Below are positions 25,401 through 38,033 of a stretch of 64,000 bases of DNA, piece by piece. Origin of the DNA: Apus apus (Eukaryota > Chordata > Aves > Apodiformes > Apodidae). Position 1 is the stretch's first letter; the number at the start of each line of letters is the position of its first letter. A program made the translations under genes and the position numbers. Location of the stretch: contig NC_067287.1 in assembly GCF_020740795.1 (NCBI RefSeq), forward strand, positions 33,783,501-33,847,500, read 5' to 3'. The notes beneath the pieces are model-generated. The model was not told the origin of the DNA and searched no databases. It saw only the letters and a program-made list of their open reading frames with translations.

Positions 25401-28400
25401 TTAGTAAACTAGTATCCGTGTAAGATTTCTAGGCTGAGCTGATACAGAAGTGAATCGTTGGTATATTCTCTAGGAACTGAACCAAACAAGGAGTAAATAA
25501 AGCAGCCTGTCAATAAGTAGACTCTGGGCTCAGCTCAGAAAATGCCATTAAAATGGACTTACCTCATTTTCCTCATAATAGAAAACACAGAAATTGCAAT
25601 GAATGACTGAAAAAATGCTTTTCAGAAATATTGTTCATGGAATAGAATCCAACAGTGCTGCTGGTTATTTGTTTGAATGATTGTCTTCACCATTGAAAAA
25701 TAATGCACTCTCATCTAAATCCACGTTTCTACTCCCAGTACAGCTTTTTCTAGATCAAGCAGTCATTTCTACAGGGTTTTTGTTTTCAGTAAGAAGGTAT
25801 GTTTTCTTGTAATAAATTCATCTTTTAACATGATCCTGGAGTATTTTGATGCCCCTACAGTGTGCCTATTTATATCTCTTCATTAATTCCATTGTTCTGC
25901 TCTGCATAAGCTGCATTTTCCCTCCCTGAAGCACAGCAAAGCATATGACAAGGTCCTTCGCCAATGGCTGTTAAAGAAACTAACCTGTCACGAGACAAAA
26001 GAAACCCTATTCCCAGAAACTGATTGCTAGTTTAAAGATACATGCGGAGGCAGAAGATGCAGTCTGTTCTTCCAACAAAATGAGGTGCTGGAATGGTGGC
26101 TATTTAACATATTCCTGTGTAGTGAAAAAGGGATTAATAGGAAAAGAGGATTTAAATGGAGGATGACTTCAGACCATTCTTCTACCATCTCACAAGTGCC
26201 AAGTAAGCAGCAGATGAAACAATCTTGATAAATAAGAAGCCATGCCCACAGAGGAAAACAAGCAAACAAAATCTTCACATGCCATGGTAGGTTCTAAATA
26301 TGCCATCATTGAAAGAGAATTATATGCCTATCTGTAGTTACCTAAAAATGTTAGCTTGGTCTTAGGTGGTGAGCAGGAAAATGCAGGTGCAAGGAAATTC
26401 TGAAAAGGACAGGATGAAACATCATTTTACAGCTCCATGCAGTTTGGGGGAACTTACATTTAAATTTCTGCTACAAGTCCACTCACTTTGTGTCACAAAA
26501 GGGTCCAGTAACCTAGAAAAGCACAAAGACTAACGATCAGACATACAAAATACCTTCTGTATGCAGAGCAAAGGAAGTAACTAACACTCCATAGCTCAGA
26601 AAAGAACTGACTGTGATCCATCATTATAGAGATCTATACAATCCTGAATGATACAGAGGAAGCCTTGAGGGAATGACTCTTCACTATTCAAAGGCCATAA
26701 ACCAAGGCACATGAAATGAAATTATCAGGCAGACAGTTTATATCAAAGGAAAATAAGAACTTTTTTGTGTTATGCATAATTAAGTTGAGAAACTCATAGC
26801 TATTGAATTGTTTAGATGTCACAAGCTTTGATGTGTTCAAAATATTATTAAGTAAATGATGGAGATTCAGATAATCATGATACCACTGAGGCAACTGTCA
26901 GTTTGGGAACTGCTGGAAGCTCAGAGACAGGAAGGTGTCACTCGATCCCAGGCTCATACACTTCTGAGCCCCTAGGAATGGTTATTGTTAAAGGCCAGAT
27001 ACTGGGATAAATTAATCCTTAATCTGACTAGTAGAGTCATCCCTATAATCTTTAGATGTCTGATGCAAATTGAAAATTCTAGTGTGCCAGACAATCTGCC
27101 AAATACAAAGTAGTCTTTCCTCCTGAAAAGAGTGATCCTTTTTCTAAACTCATCATTGTAACCATCTTGGTTGCAGCACAACATTAGACCCAAAACCCCA
27201 CAGACTCCAGGAACACATTTTCTATAAATTCAGTCCTTTAATTATTGGTTGGATTCAAATTCCAGGTTAGCCGTTTCTTTTGTTTCCGCAACACCAAATC
27301 AGGCTCACAGAGCCATAATTATTCATGACTGAATCAAGGCTGGAAGGAATTTCTTTGTGCTTTGACTCTGATCTGGATCTACGTGGAATTTGAGTAGCCA
27401 TGATCCAGGTTGTGGGCAAACCATGCACTGTGTATTTGCATTTTGAAATACTGCATGTTTGGTCAATTACCTGTGTGGGTTTTGAAGTTTAAACATCAAT
27501 CATTTCATAGCCACCCCCGTTACAGTGTTCCTATGTTACTGAGATCTTGCTGCTTTTTTTAACTGTTTGACTGCAGTATGAAGGGGAAAGTTCTTATGTG
27601 GGTCTATACTGTCCCTGTGGATGTAAAGGGTGTGTATTTCTTGAGTTCCTGCCTGCATCTCCTCCCTAGTACATTGAACCTTATGGGGAAACCTGTTTTG
27701 TTGTCTATTGAGCTGTAGCTGTCACATTTTTCAACCCCGAAGATTCTGTGATATGTACTTAATGTCTGTACCTCAGTTCTATGGCTGGTCCTGTAGTCAT
27801 TTTAATATTTATTATTCTTACGTACTGCAGTTGTACATGTTTTTGCTCCAAAATCAGGCTTCCCCTGGGCTTTTACATCTGTTTCTCTCAGCTCGAGATA
27901 TTGAGTAAACATAAGAAAGATTAGCATATTTACTACAAGAGCAAATAGTTTTTACAGCATTTTCAAGTTCTTGATCAGTTCTAAAAGTTGATAAAGATGT
28001 AGAAGGGCAAATAAAATCAATAATGTTAATTGGACTCCTTGCCACATCTTTGGAAGTTTCTTGAAACTTTTGGAACACCTTTTACCAAAATGTTGAGTTG
28101 GGAAAGGAAAAACTGGGAGATAAAGACTTGATCTGCTGCAGTCCGCAGACATTGAAATCAATGAGTTGTCTCTGACTGACATGAGTGAAGATCCAACCTA
28201 ATTTGAGAGCCTGCCTCAAAAATTCTTGAGACAGAAAAGCAATAACCTGCTGCTCACTTATCAAGAGTGCTCTGCTACCAAGAAAGAAAAAAAAAAACCC
28301 TTCATGGAGCAAGTAGAGTTATTTCCATTATATTTACATTCTTACAAAACCAAACAGCAGTGGTTGTGCTACGGCTGGGAAAAGAACCTTCATATGAAAA

Positions 28401-28990
28401 CACTAACAAAAAGAGGAAAAACTTTGCTTTTTAGTACCTACAGTTCCAAAGTATCTCAAAGATTACATCAGACTGTGTTGCTGTTTCTCATTCTAAAATT
28501 GCAGTAGCTCCTAAGGCCTCTGCTCAAGCTGAATTTTGATTTTTGTGATGTGTCCAAGAGCTCAGAGGGATGATACCTACTATGTGAAGAGCTACCAAAA
28601 AAGAGCTGACTGTTGCCCTTTGTCCACCACCTGGTTGACACTGGTACCTGGTGAGAATTGTTCACATGTGTGGATATATAACTGCCTGTTTATCACTGAC
28701 AGATCCGAGTTCATCAGCTCAGACCTCCCAAGCTGGAAGGAAGGTTACTGTCTGGAGGAGCTCATTCTCATGACTACATGTTGTTGTTACTGCATCTGGG
28801 ACCGTGAGGACTTCACCGTGCTCCACGAGATTAACGTCAGCGCTTTTTAAAACAATGCCAGGAACAATGAGGGGGAAAAAAGGCAGAGAAAAAGGCTGCT
28901 TTTTGAGAGGCAAATCCTTTCTTCCTGCTGTTATACCCATGATGGCAGTACACCAAGGCATGGGGAGCTGGAGCCGTGGGCTCAGTGTTT
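22456..28990. other. Gene-poor stretch, no gene recognised
   Basis: AT-rich DNA with no mobile element that I can name. The open frames are short and compositionally random. A 104-codon plus-strand frame at 28,536-28,850 contains a CTG|GTGAGAAT donor-like site at about 28,650 but has no identifiable homology. Confidence 0.5.
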
Positions 28991-29006
28991 GAAGGGTCAG
29001 AACAGC

Positions 29007-29066
29007 CGTGAGGCGACGGGCGGCCACGGCCGGACGGAGGGACAGACGCTGTCGGGGCTGACAACG
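29007..29066. other. Isolated CpG cluster
   Basis: Ten CpG dinucleotides fall within 60 bp (around GAGGCGACGGGCGGCC) in a region that is otherwise CpG-poor. A moderately GC-rich zone extends from about 28,950 to 29,290, where a 147-codon minus-strand frame is open. It is far too small for a standard CpG island. It could be a minor promoter or enhancer, or the GC-rich remnant of an old mobile element. I cannot decide between these. Confidence 0.5.
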
Positions 29067-29884
29067 TGTGGGGGATTTTCAGCTTCAGCTGCAACAGCCA
29101 GTGGGGAGCTGGCCAGGGCTGGCAGAGGCTCACTGCTGCCAGCTCATCACTGCCAGGGGAGGCAAGATTTTGTCTGATTGCCTCGATATGACGGACAGCA
29201 GTGATGCTGCAGGGGTCCTTCCTGCAGCACGAGCTGAGAAGAGCTAATGTGGCGATACCTTGAACTTGTCTGACCTGCACGTAGAGGATGAGGCTGAGGA
29301 GGGAAATCTGTGCTGAAGAATTTGCTGTGTTGCATTGAAAATTTTTGAATAGTCATTAAGTGGGCCTAGTGTTTCATATTAACAGCTGAGTTCCTTGGAA
29401 TTTTGACCTTTTTTTCTTTTGTAAGTCCTCTGTGCTTAGTTTATATGGAATATATCACATCTTATGAAAAGAAAATGGTTTGTAAAAGCCAGCCTGGCCT
29501 TTTATCTCCAGTACAGAAGTCAGTGACAGGAAACACTCGAGCTTCTGACTGACTCTTAACCACTTTCAGGTGTCAAGAGTAGTGGATCCAAAAATTTGAT
29601 CTTATTTTTATGTAGCACAGCATATGCATTATGTAAAGCTGGAAAAACAAAACCCCATAAATCCTTATTGAAATAACAACCCAGAGCTTGGAATTCCACA
29701 ACACACAAGTAATTTAGAAGTTAACTTTTCAATGATCTAGTTTAAGCAACAGAAAATTATCCCCAGAAGTCAAAATCGTAATACAACAGCTTTTTCAATC
29801 CTGAAATAATCACATCTCAAAAACAATTGCTAAAATAAATTACTGCAAGTGATGTGCCATGCAACTTTTCTTACATTTTCCTGC

Positions 29885-30754
29885 TCAGAGACTGGTTTTG
29901 GTTGGAGGAAGGAAGATGCTGCTCTTGTGCAAGGCACGACAGAGAATCGTCCAGAATGACTGTGTCCTGCTTGACCTTCTGATCCCATGGGACTCGCCAA
30001 GCAGTGATCCCACAGCCGTGTAAGTATGTAGTAGGCACGTATCTGTGGCCTTACAATCACCAGTTCCTATATTCCCCTTGCCTGATTTTAGAAATTGGTT
30101 AAATAACACTGGCTGCTTGTGGCCTTCCATCCTGCTATCCAAGCAGAGGCCCTGCACCTGCTGTGTCCATCTTTGAGTGTCAGCACCTTGATTCCACTGT
30201 CCTTCTTCACAGAAAGGACAGGGAGACAGCTGAAATTCCAAAGAAACTGTGCTCCAGAAGGTCTCAAAAACATGCATCCAAAACCCAAACGCTGTTGCCA
30301 GCCTACAAAGAACTGCAGAGATGTGACAATGACTTGTCAGCTGCTGTCCTTTGTCATCCCTGTCATCACAACAGATCATTGACCCAACATCCGAAGACAT
30401 GAGCATTGGAGGACCTGACCACTGGCTGGACCATGTAAGCACCCTGGCATGGACAGACTTCTTGGGCAGCATGGATATCCAGGTGCTGGCAAGTATGAGA
30501 CTCTGAAAGCCTAAATGATACGTGTTTTGTTTCAGGTTTAAGGTTTTTAATTTGAGGATCACCCTGCTCTCCTGTAGGATGTTAGGTGGACATTTGCTAC
30601 ATTGCTGATACAGTGCTGCAACAGTATTTCCTACATAGGCATACACAAAAAACCCCAACCAAAAATGTGCCTTAATAGTGCCTATTTTAAATGTGAAAAA
30701 TCCATACCAGATCCCCAAAGATCTGATTAAAAGCTCTTCCTTCAGGCCATTCAT
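29885..30754 (-). other. 289-codon open frame of unknown status
   Basis: This is the longest open frame in the window: an ATG at 30,754 reads without a stop to 29,885. Its translation has a hydrophobic stretch at about residues 31-50 (FWLGFFVYAYVGNTVAALY) and is rich in Ser, Trp and Cys. I recognise no domain. Plus-strand frames of 87 and 79 codons are open across the same DNA (30,119-30,402), and a plus-strand exon candidate lies at 29,889-30,019. The whole block is therefore simply low in stops. It could be an unannotated exon or transcript, an ancient retrocopy or chance. I do not call it a gene. Confidence 0.25.
29889..30019 (+). other. Candidate spliced exon (131 bp)
   Basis: It is preceded by the acceptor-like tract CTTACATTTTCCTGCTCAG and followed by a consensus donor GTAAGTATG. 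The exon is open in one frame throughout, including the segment MLLLCKARQRIVQNDCVLLD, and that frame hits a stop just past the donor. No homology is recognised. A long non-coding RNA exon would look the same. It overlaps the opposite-strand 289-codon frame, and at most one of the two is likely to be meaningful. Confidence 0.2.
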
Positions 30755-30984
30755 TGAAGACTTCCCTCTGAGAACACTCCTAGCAATTTATCAAATACTT
30801 TTAAAGTCACACGGTCCAAAAACATTTATGGGGGCACGAGCACATACACATTTCTTAAAATGTATATATTCATTTAATTGTCACCAACTTCTGCCTTATT
30901 AGCAAAATCCAGTTCCCCGTATGCTGAAACAATGACCTTTAGATTATACATTCAAGGATTCATACAACAGATGGTAGACACAGG

Positions 30985-31033
30985 AAAAAAAAAAAAAAAA
31001 AAAAAGAGGAAAAAAATAAAAAAGACAACAAAT
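30985..31033 (+). repeat. Poly(A) run and A-rich tail
   Basis: Twenty-one consecutive A (30,985-31,005), then an A-rich decayed segment. No AATAAA lies in the 50 bases before it and no target-site duplication is obvious. A processed-transcript origin is therefore not supported, although it remains possible. It may be plain simple sequence. Confidence 0.75.
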
Positions 31034-32208
31034 AAAAGCCCAGCTTGTCCGGCTGCAAGGACCTAAGTCTGCATATTAATACAATCTGGGAAAGCTGGCT
31101 GTGTTAGCTAAACCATATGGGCTTGGTTATGTTATACTGTACCCTTGAGTTGAAACTTATTAGCATCTCCTCTTCTGCTGGTGATGAGTAATACATAAAA
31201 AAGCTGTCTCATGGTGGCAATGAGGTATTTCACAATACTGAGTATCAGGATTCATAGGATTTGTGCTGCTTGCAGGATCTAGGATCCATACTGGTTTTGA
31301 ATAGAGATTGTGATATAAAGGGAAAATATGGCCATAATTATGGTGCTTAAGGGGTGTAAAGAAGAAAAGTTTTGTAGGGTTTAAACAGCTGACGAGACCT
31401 CAAGAAAGTTTAGTGTGGCAGAAACCTCATCTGCTTTTCCAGCTCCATCAGCTGCTCCTGTTAAAAGGTATTGCCCTCTTATTAAACATTGTAAAACATT
31501 AAAGGGAAAAAAAAAAGACTTAAAAGATTTCAACTGACATCAACCCATGTGATTGTTTTTCCAAGTCTTGTAGGAGGCTTCTGAACTGGCCTTAGAAAGG
31601 ATTCCTGCTTTCTTTTGTCCTTACTCCAGGTCCAACGACTTGATTTGTGCATTCTCTTTGTTCTTTCTTATCACAGATAAGGTCCCTATAGGGTTTTTTT
31701 GGTTGGTTCCCCCCCTTGGTGTACTCTCCCCTCATCCATCTCATATTTCAGGCCTTCTGAACACAGGCCACCTCTAGAGTGGCACCTCTCTATTTGTGTT
31801 CATGTGCTCCTGTGCTAAGCTAGTAATCCCTCCAGAAAAGAGATTGCTTTGCTTTTTGAGTGTGGTAGTTTCTGATCTATAATGTCTGGATATTCAGATT
31901 GTGGACCCTCTGCAGAGATTTCCTGGTCATGCCTGTAGCCAAAATAGTTCTTAAATACTGAGACATATTCTCACAAAGAGGATTAACATGTAGGTACCAC
32001 TATAAGTTTTTGAGACATGCTAATCTGTGATTTTAGGCAATTATTGTGTGATAACAGAATCTTATCCATTGAAAGCCAAAAGAGTTAAACCAATACTGAC
32101 TTTCATATTGCTCAAGCAATAATTTAGAGGACTCCAGACCAGTAGTTTTCTAGGTTTCATTTATCAACAACTGGGAGATGTTTTTAATATACTTTATATA
32201 GACAGATA
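31034..32208. other. Gene-poor stretch, nothing recognised
   Basis: About 1.2 kb of AT-rich DNA without exons, repeats or CpG clustering. Two pyrimidine-rich acceptor-like tracts near 31,630 and 31,676 are not followed by usable exons. Confidence 0.6.
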
Positions 32209-32480
32209 CAATGCCCTAGGTTGAAAGGGACCTTAAAGACCATCTAGTCCCAGTTGCCCTGCATGGGCAGGGACACCTCCCACTAGACCAGGTTGCTCCA
32301 AGTCCCATCCAACCTGGCCTTGGACATTTCCAGGGATGGGGCAGCCACAGCTTCTCTGGGAAGCCTGTGCCAGTGTCTCAGCACCCTCACAGGAAAGAGT
32401 TTCTTTCTTATATCTAATCTAAATCTATGCTCTTTCAGTTTAGAGACATTACCCCTTGTTCATGGCCTTGTAAAAAGTGT
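32209..32480 (-). mobile_element. CR1 LINE 3'-end fragment
   Basis: About 270 bp of CR1 3' sequence in reverse complement: TTGAAAGGGACCTTAAAGAC, CCATCTAGTCCC, GGGCAGGGACACCTCCCACT, CCAGGTTGCTCCAAGTCCCA and GGGATGGGGCAGCCACAGC, then the zone around GCCTTGTAAAAAGT that codes for the end of ORF2 in longer copies. The extreme 3' tail is eroded at the left edge. It belongs to the same general subfamily as the 8.7-kb copy but extends further 5'. Confidence 0.95.
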
Positions 32481-34325
32481 AGACAGGTTATACACTCCCA
32501 ATCTGTCTATAGATTTCTGCTCCTAGGATCTGAGGTGTAGAGTGGGGACTTGATAAATGTTCCCATGCAGACAAATGCAATAACTGACCAAATGCAAAAT
32601 AATCAAAATCTGGGCTGAAAGAAAGTAGGTGATGGAGAAAAGATAGAATGAATGATACAGGAAAATTTCTTGAATTGTTTTCACCTTTCCTTCCTCCCAG
32701 CTGGCCTTGCCTATTTCAGACATATGTTTTTTCCCCACATTTGTTTCCTGCTTTCTCAGTCCTGGCTTGAGCATGACAAAATAAGAGATCAAGATTTAAA
32801 CCAAAAGCTGTTTGCCAGAAAGGACAGTACTTGTGGACAGTGAGGCAACTTACCAACTGATAGCATAACTGTGACTTTCTCCTGCTCTACAGTTTTTATT
32901 TCTGTTTTAACTAAGAGGACTCACTGTGGGTTCTGTGCAGCGTCAGTGAGAATGAATTTATCTGGCCTTTCGCGTTACATTAGTGTGCTGCTGACAGTGG
33001 CTTCCTTGCACAAATAAAACATAAATGATACCTTTAATTAGTTTTCTGCCATGCCATCCAACATTAGAAATAGTCATCCTCAAATTCATTTGTCACCTTG
33101 ATGTTTTTCTGTGGAGGCAATAGTAAACAACCCTGCAAGTATCAGCTACATTCCAAAGATCACTTCTTACGTTCCTTAAAAAAGTGTAAATCAGATGTTC
33201 TTCAGAACAATAAAAGGAAAAAGATTTGGTATTTGTCCAAGGGTGAATCCAAGACACAACTTATTTGAGTTAGGACCTACTGGACTCCTGATTGATAGGA
33301 TCACAGAAAGAGCAGACCTCCTCTGTCAGGTTCAAGGCTTCTCTTCTGACTGCTTCAAAAGTATTTCCAATGAGAGCACAAATCTTTTTCTGCCTTGATA
33401 GGCAGCAGCACACTGCCTGTGTGGCCCCTGGTCCTTTGTTTGCATGGCAGTGGTTTTATGTTATCAGCATATATCTGTCTTTGGCATTTTGTTTAGGCAC
33501 CTTAATTCATTTTATACTGTAGCAATAATTCTTGTTTGCTTTAAATGCTGCAAAACCTAAACCATTCAAACAAAATTTGCATTTGACCTGCCAGAGGAAA
33601 TGACTGGCATTTGTCATCCCTGCTCATTGTTTCGAGGCTTGGCAAGTTTTCTATTTGAAAACTCCAAATGTAATGAATGTTGCTCAAGGCTGCCAGATGT
33701 AGCATCAACGGGCAAGATGGATCTTAGAACAGCAGTTGAGATGCACAGCAACTTGCAGGAAATAAATTGTTCAGCTCTATTCTGTTGCTGCTAAAGTATA
33801 AAAAAGTGTACAAAATACTTTGTGTGTTTCACCAATGTGAAATTCCAAGTGCTTTAAAGTGAGGGAAAGGACTTCTAAAAGAGCTGACCATTAATTTTGG
33901 AAAAATGCCTTGATTCTCTGTACTTATCTCACAGCTTTGTTTCCAAGAGAAACAACCATCTTCCGCTGAGTTCTGGTAATTTCTGCTGCTGGTAGAGCCT
34001 CTCCAGCCCCAGGCTTTGAAGTTACTCCTTTTGCTCTCTTCATGGGTTGGTTTTTTTTTTTCTGATACTTGGCCAAACCACGTTGTAGTGTTCGGATGCT
34101 AAAAGTTTTGGCTTTGGAAGAAACCGTGCGGTTAGCTCTGAACTGCTTTCTGCTGGCAGCTGGGCACTGGCAAAGACCAGAGCCCTGGGGTCACAGGCTG
34201 CTGGTGCATCCCAAGAAGTGTGCCACAGCATGGGGAAGGGAGTACAGGACCTGGGGATGGAGTGGAGAGAGTGATCACAACTAATGGGCAGGTACATATT
34301 GAGGGAAAAGGGGTGCCAGAAGAGC

Positions 34326-34500
34326 AATGTATAATGAGAAATACAACAAAAATTACACCACTATCCCCCCACCCCCTAAAAAAAAGCCCAACACATTGAA
34401 AATAACAACAACAAAAACACAAACACACAAAGAAAAACAACAACAAAAAAATGCCCAAACCTACCAAAACCAACATACACAACAAACCAAACAACTGATA
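34326..34500 (+). repeat. A/C-rich low-complexity tract
   Basis: A run of CCCCCCACCCCC followed by A-rich CAACAACAAAAAC-type sequence. Read on the minus strand it is the same G/T-rich simple sequence seen at 16.2 kb. The open frames across it (plus 34,327-34,608, minus 34,132-34,533) are compositional artefacts. Confidence 0.8.
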
Positions 34501-37072
34501 AAAAGTCAGAAAGGACCAGAAAAAGGCTGCCATAGGGGAAGTAAATTAAATCTCTGCATCCACTCCCTGATGCATTTTACAGCCCTGAGGCTCAGGTTCC
34601 TTCTTTAGTCACATTTGCCTGGATCAGACATGCAAAACAAATTGATGGGCCAGTCAATAGTGTTCCTCAGAAGGCTGGTTTCATTTTCCAGTCATATCAT
34701 GATCCTGTGTGACCTTGGACAAGTCATTTAGGAGAACAATCTCAGCCAGTTTAAACCATCTTAGCTCCAGTTGCCTTCCTGGAGAGTCAGCAGACGCTCT
34801 TGATTTTAATGGAGGTTTGACAATTTATGCCAAGTGAGGATCTTCCCTGCAGCCTCCCGGTTTTAGTTTCCTATGAGTAAAATGGCAGTGACAACGTTTC
34901 CCTGCCTCACAGGGATGTTTGCAAAATAAACACATTAAAAGAGTGTAAGGCTTTCAAACACGGTGCAGGTGGGAGCTATAAAAGTCCCTCAGATAGAAAA
35001 ACCCGAGCTGTGGCAGTTCTGTGACCTAGATCAAGCAGCTCTGCTCCTGTCACCAGCCCTGCCTGAGCTCAGCTCCCTCAGCTGTGTAATTAGCTGGTCT
35101 CAAATAACCCCAAAAAAATTCTAGAAGCTTTTGCAGCTCTCCCCTGTCCCTTAAGGTCTGGCTGTGCCACTTTTTCAGTGATCTACAGCTTTTAGGTTAT
35201 TTCCCATCAAACATACTTCAAGCCTAGTTTCTACCTAGCTTCCTTTCCTTTTCACAGCTGCTTAGCTGACATTGTAGCACTTGAACATTAAAAAAATTAT
35301 TTCATAGAAGTTTTTTTCACTCCTGTAAGGCAGAATTAGTGCTTCTCTAGAGGACTGTCATCTCCATTGCAATGTATCTTGGGATATGGAGGATTTTAGC
35401 TGAGGGAGTAAGTTATTTCATCAAGCTCTTGATACAGATACTGGAAAATGAGTCACGATCATACAAGGCTTTTCTGCAATAAATACTTGTTTGTTCTAGA
35501 ATTTGTTCTAAACGTAGAAATGAACGATGCATATTGCAGAATTCTTTAGATCTTCATTTTTCTGTCCTTGCTTCAAGTTCTTAAGGCCAGCAGTTACAAG
35601 GGTTAAGGAATTTCCTGTCCTTTGCAGCATACCAATTCTGTCATGCTCCTGGTTGAAGAAGAGCACTGTTACAGATTAGCTACATTTATCTCCTGCAGGT
35701 GACTTTTTTGTTGTAGGCAAGTGGGTAATTTGGTAAATCTGACAAAGTAAATACAATCCATTGCTCAGGGTTATGCCAAGTGGAGCCACAGTTCCCAGGC
35801 TGTGTGTTTGGAAGCAGCTTAATTCTGCCGTTTTCAGACTGGTCAAGTATGAGCTTTCTTTGCCAGTAGATTGGTAAGTCAGACAATTAATGCAGTTGTT
35901 AGTATGTTTGCTTTTTCTCCTGCATCGTTGATCAATATCAAGCACACTTTTATTACACAACTTTTTGAATTAGGTTGTTTACTTCTTCATGATGCTTGTC
36001 TTGTGGAAGACAGCAGTGGAGAAAAAAGAAGTGGGCAAGAAAAACAAATGAGAAATCTTTTGGCAGGATTTAGGGAGGTTTTGCAAAAACATTCTCTACA
36101 TTCCTACTCCCCTTCATCACTTTTTGTCACATTTCAACTTTGGAAATGGCCACGTCTCTCTCCTGTCACAGGGTGTGTGTTGTCTCTGTGCCTGTGCCAA
36201 AGGGCTGCCCCTCGCAGTAGCTGTGCTGTCAGAGGTTCTCAAGGGCACTGCTCCCCAATCTCTTTGAGTCTCCCACTGAAATAAAGCCACACAAGTACTG
36301 GTTTTTATTCATGGATATTGATGAAGACTATTACTGCCATTTCCGTGGGCAGAAGCCACTGAGAGTACCACTGGCTGATACAGATCGGGTAGAAGGAAAT
36401 TTCTCTTCTAGCCAGTTGATGCTGGTATTTTTCTTTGAAGAGTTACAATTTGCCATCATCAGACTCAGCAAACACAGTTCAGGAGTTCTGTGCCACCAGC
36501 AAACAAAATTTATTATGAAAGCAGTACGAACCAAATCTACATCCCACTGCAAGACAGAGGTTTCACTGGGGTCAAAGAGTGACTGAGACATGACAGAGCT
36601 TTTCAGTCCTGGTGATATCCCTCTGGTTCAAGAGGGAGAGAAAGAAATAGAGAAATACGGTCAAATTTGCCCTAATGCCTTCACCAGATGTAATTTTTGC
36701 AACCTGAACTATCTCCCATGAAGACTGCTCATCAATATTATACCTTCACACAAATTAAAAACAAAAAAATCAAGCAAACAAACACCACCAAAAAAAAGCA
36801 ACAACCCCAGAAATCTGGAATTGACTCAACCCCTTTCACAAATCTCTACTTTTTCCTGAGTTCAATTAAGTTGTTTTTCTGACTCTCCATAGCAACGGGA
36901 AACTTGGAATATTCAGACTGAAAGAAAAAAGTGCACAGTCCTGTATGAGATCAGCTGTGGTAATTTATAAATTAGAGTAAAACAAAAGAAGGCAATGAGA
37001 TGCAAAACAAAGACTGTTTAGTGGCTTCCTTCATTTGTAGTGAGAAATGGATTTCTAAAATTGTTTCTTTTT

Positions 37073-37095
37073 TTTCTAAAAGGGACTTTTAGAAA
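37073..37095. repeat. Perfect 10-bp hairpin
   Basis: The arms TTTCTAAAAG and CTTTTAGAAA are exact reverse complements around the 3-base loop GGA. There is no adjacent gene and no known role. Confidence 0.75.
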
Positions 37096-37864
37096 GGATT
37101 AGTTACCATAGCAACTGATATATAACATGACATCCTTTGCTACTCCTGAGATCTATAAAGCAGTTTTTAAAAGAAAAAATGTTAATTAATATCTAACAAA
37201 ATAGAAGAGACAAGTTACTTCTGCACTACAAGGAAAATGTATTGATACTTGATTTTCCTTTGTGGGTGTTTTGTAAGAGCTGTATGAGGGGTCATTAATG
37301 ATACAGAGAAGAAGGGGAAGACTGTTTTGCTTCTGTTCAGAGGTCAGAGGAAAACCCTGTGACCTGCCCTGTTGAAATTTTTGTCTGAAGTACACCGAAG
37401 TCAAGTTATTTGCCATTAGAAGCTTGCCTCTAAAGCTAGAAAGTGCTAGAGCAGCCCAGGAAATACTGTTCTCAACCCTGCTGCACATTAAGTGCATGAC
37501 CACAAACAAGACACACTCATCTTCAAAGCACTTTAAATACCTGAAGTCTTGAAGAAAACAGAGTCCTAGTCACCAAGGATACAGATCTCAATTTTTCTGC
37601 CAGCAGTGTTACATCTGCATAGGGAAATAATACTTTGATGTGAACTTTCCAGTGATCCTTTGGCCCTGACATCTGGGCTCCTTTCACAGGGAAGGGACCA
37701 GGCTGGAAAATCTGGAATGAGCAAGGACTTCACTCAGGCATGGGACAAGGCTAGCAGGATCTCACAACTTCCCAAGTGCTTCAGTATCCCCCAGTTTAGT
37801 ATGTAGATGCTTGAAAGTTTAATATTTGTCATATCCCTCAACACGTTAAATTCCAAATACTTAC

Positions 37865-38033
37865 GTGATAAGATGTGTGCAGGTAACTCTGATTCTCCAG
37901 TCTCAGCGGAGAGACGGTGTGTACAAGTGGTTGGTTGCACACAGTGTGAGAATTGCACCAGTTTATACAGCTGGCCTTCTATGATGAACTGATTTTTCCA
38001 GTGGTTCCCACAGAGTATATGATACAAGTACGT
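37865..38033 (-). other. Candidate minus-strand exon (169 bp)
   Basis: On the minus strand an acceptor (TTGTATTTTGTTCAG) is followed by 169 bases open in one frame, then the strong donor CAC|GTAAGTATTT. The peptide includes HWKNQFIIEGQLYKLVQFSH and further on SAETGESELPAHILS. It has a protein-like mix of residues and three Cys, but I recognise no family. It sits inside a 129-codon open frame. No partner exon was found and the pyrimidine tract is only moderate. It may be a real exon of an unrecognised gene or chance. Confidence 0.2.

Noticed and set aside
30163..31005. Possible processed retrocopy ending in the A21 run
   Set aside because: No AATAAA just before the A run, no visible target-site duplication and no recognisable parent gene.
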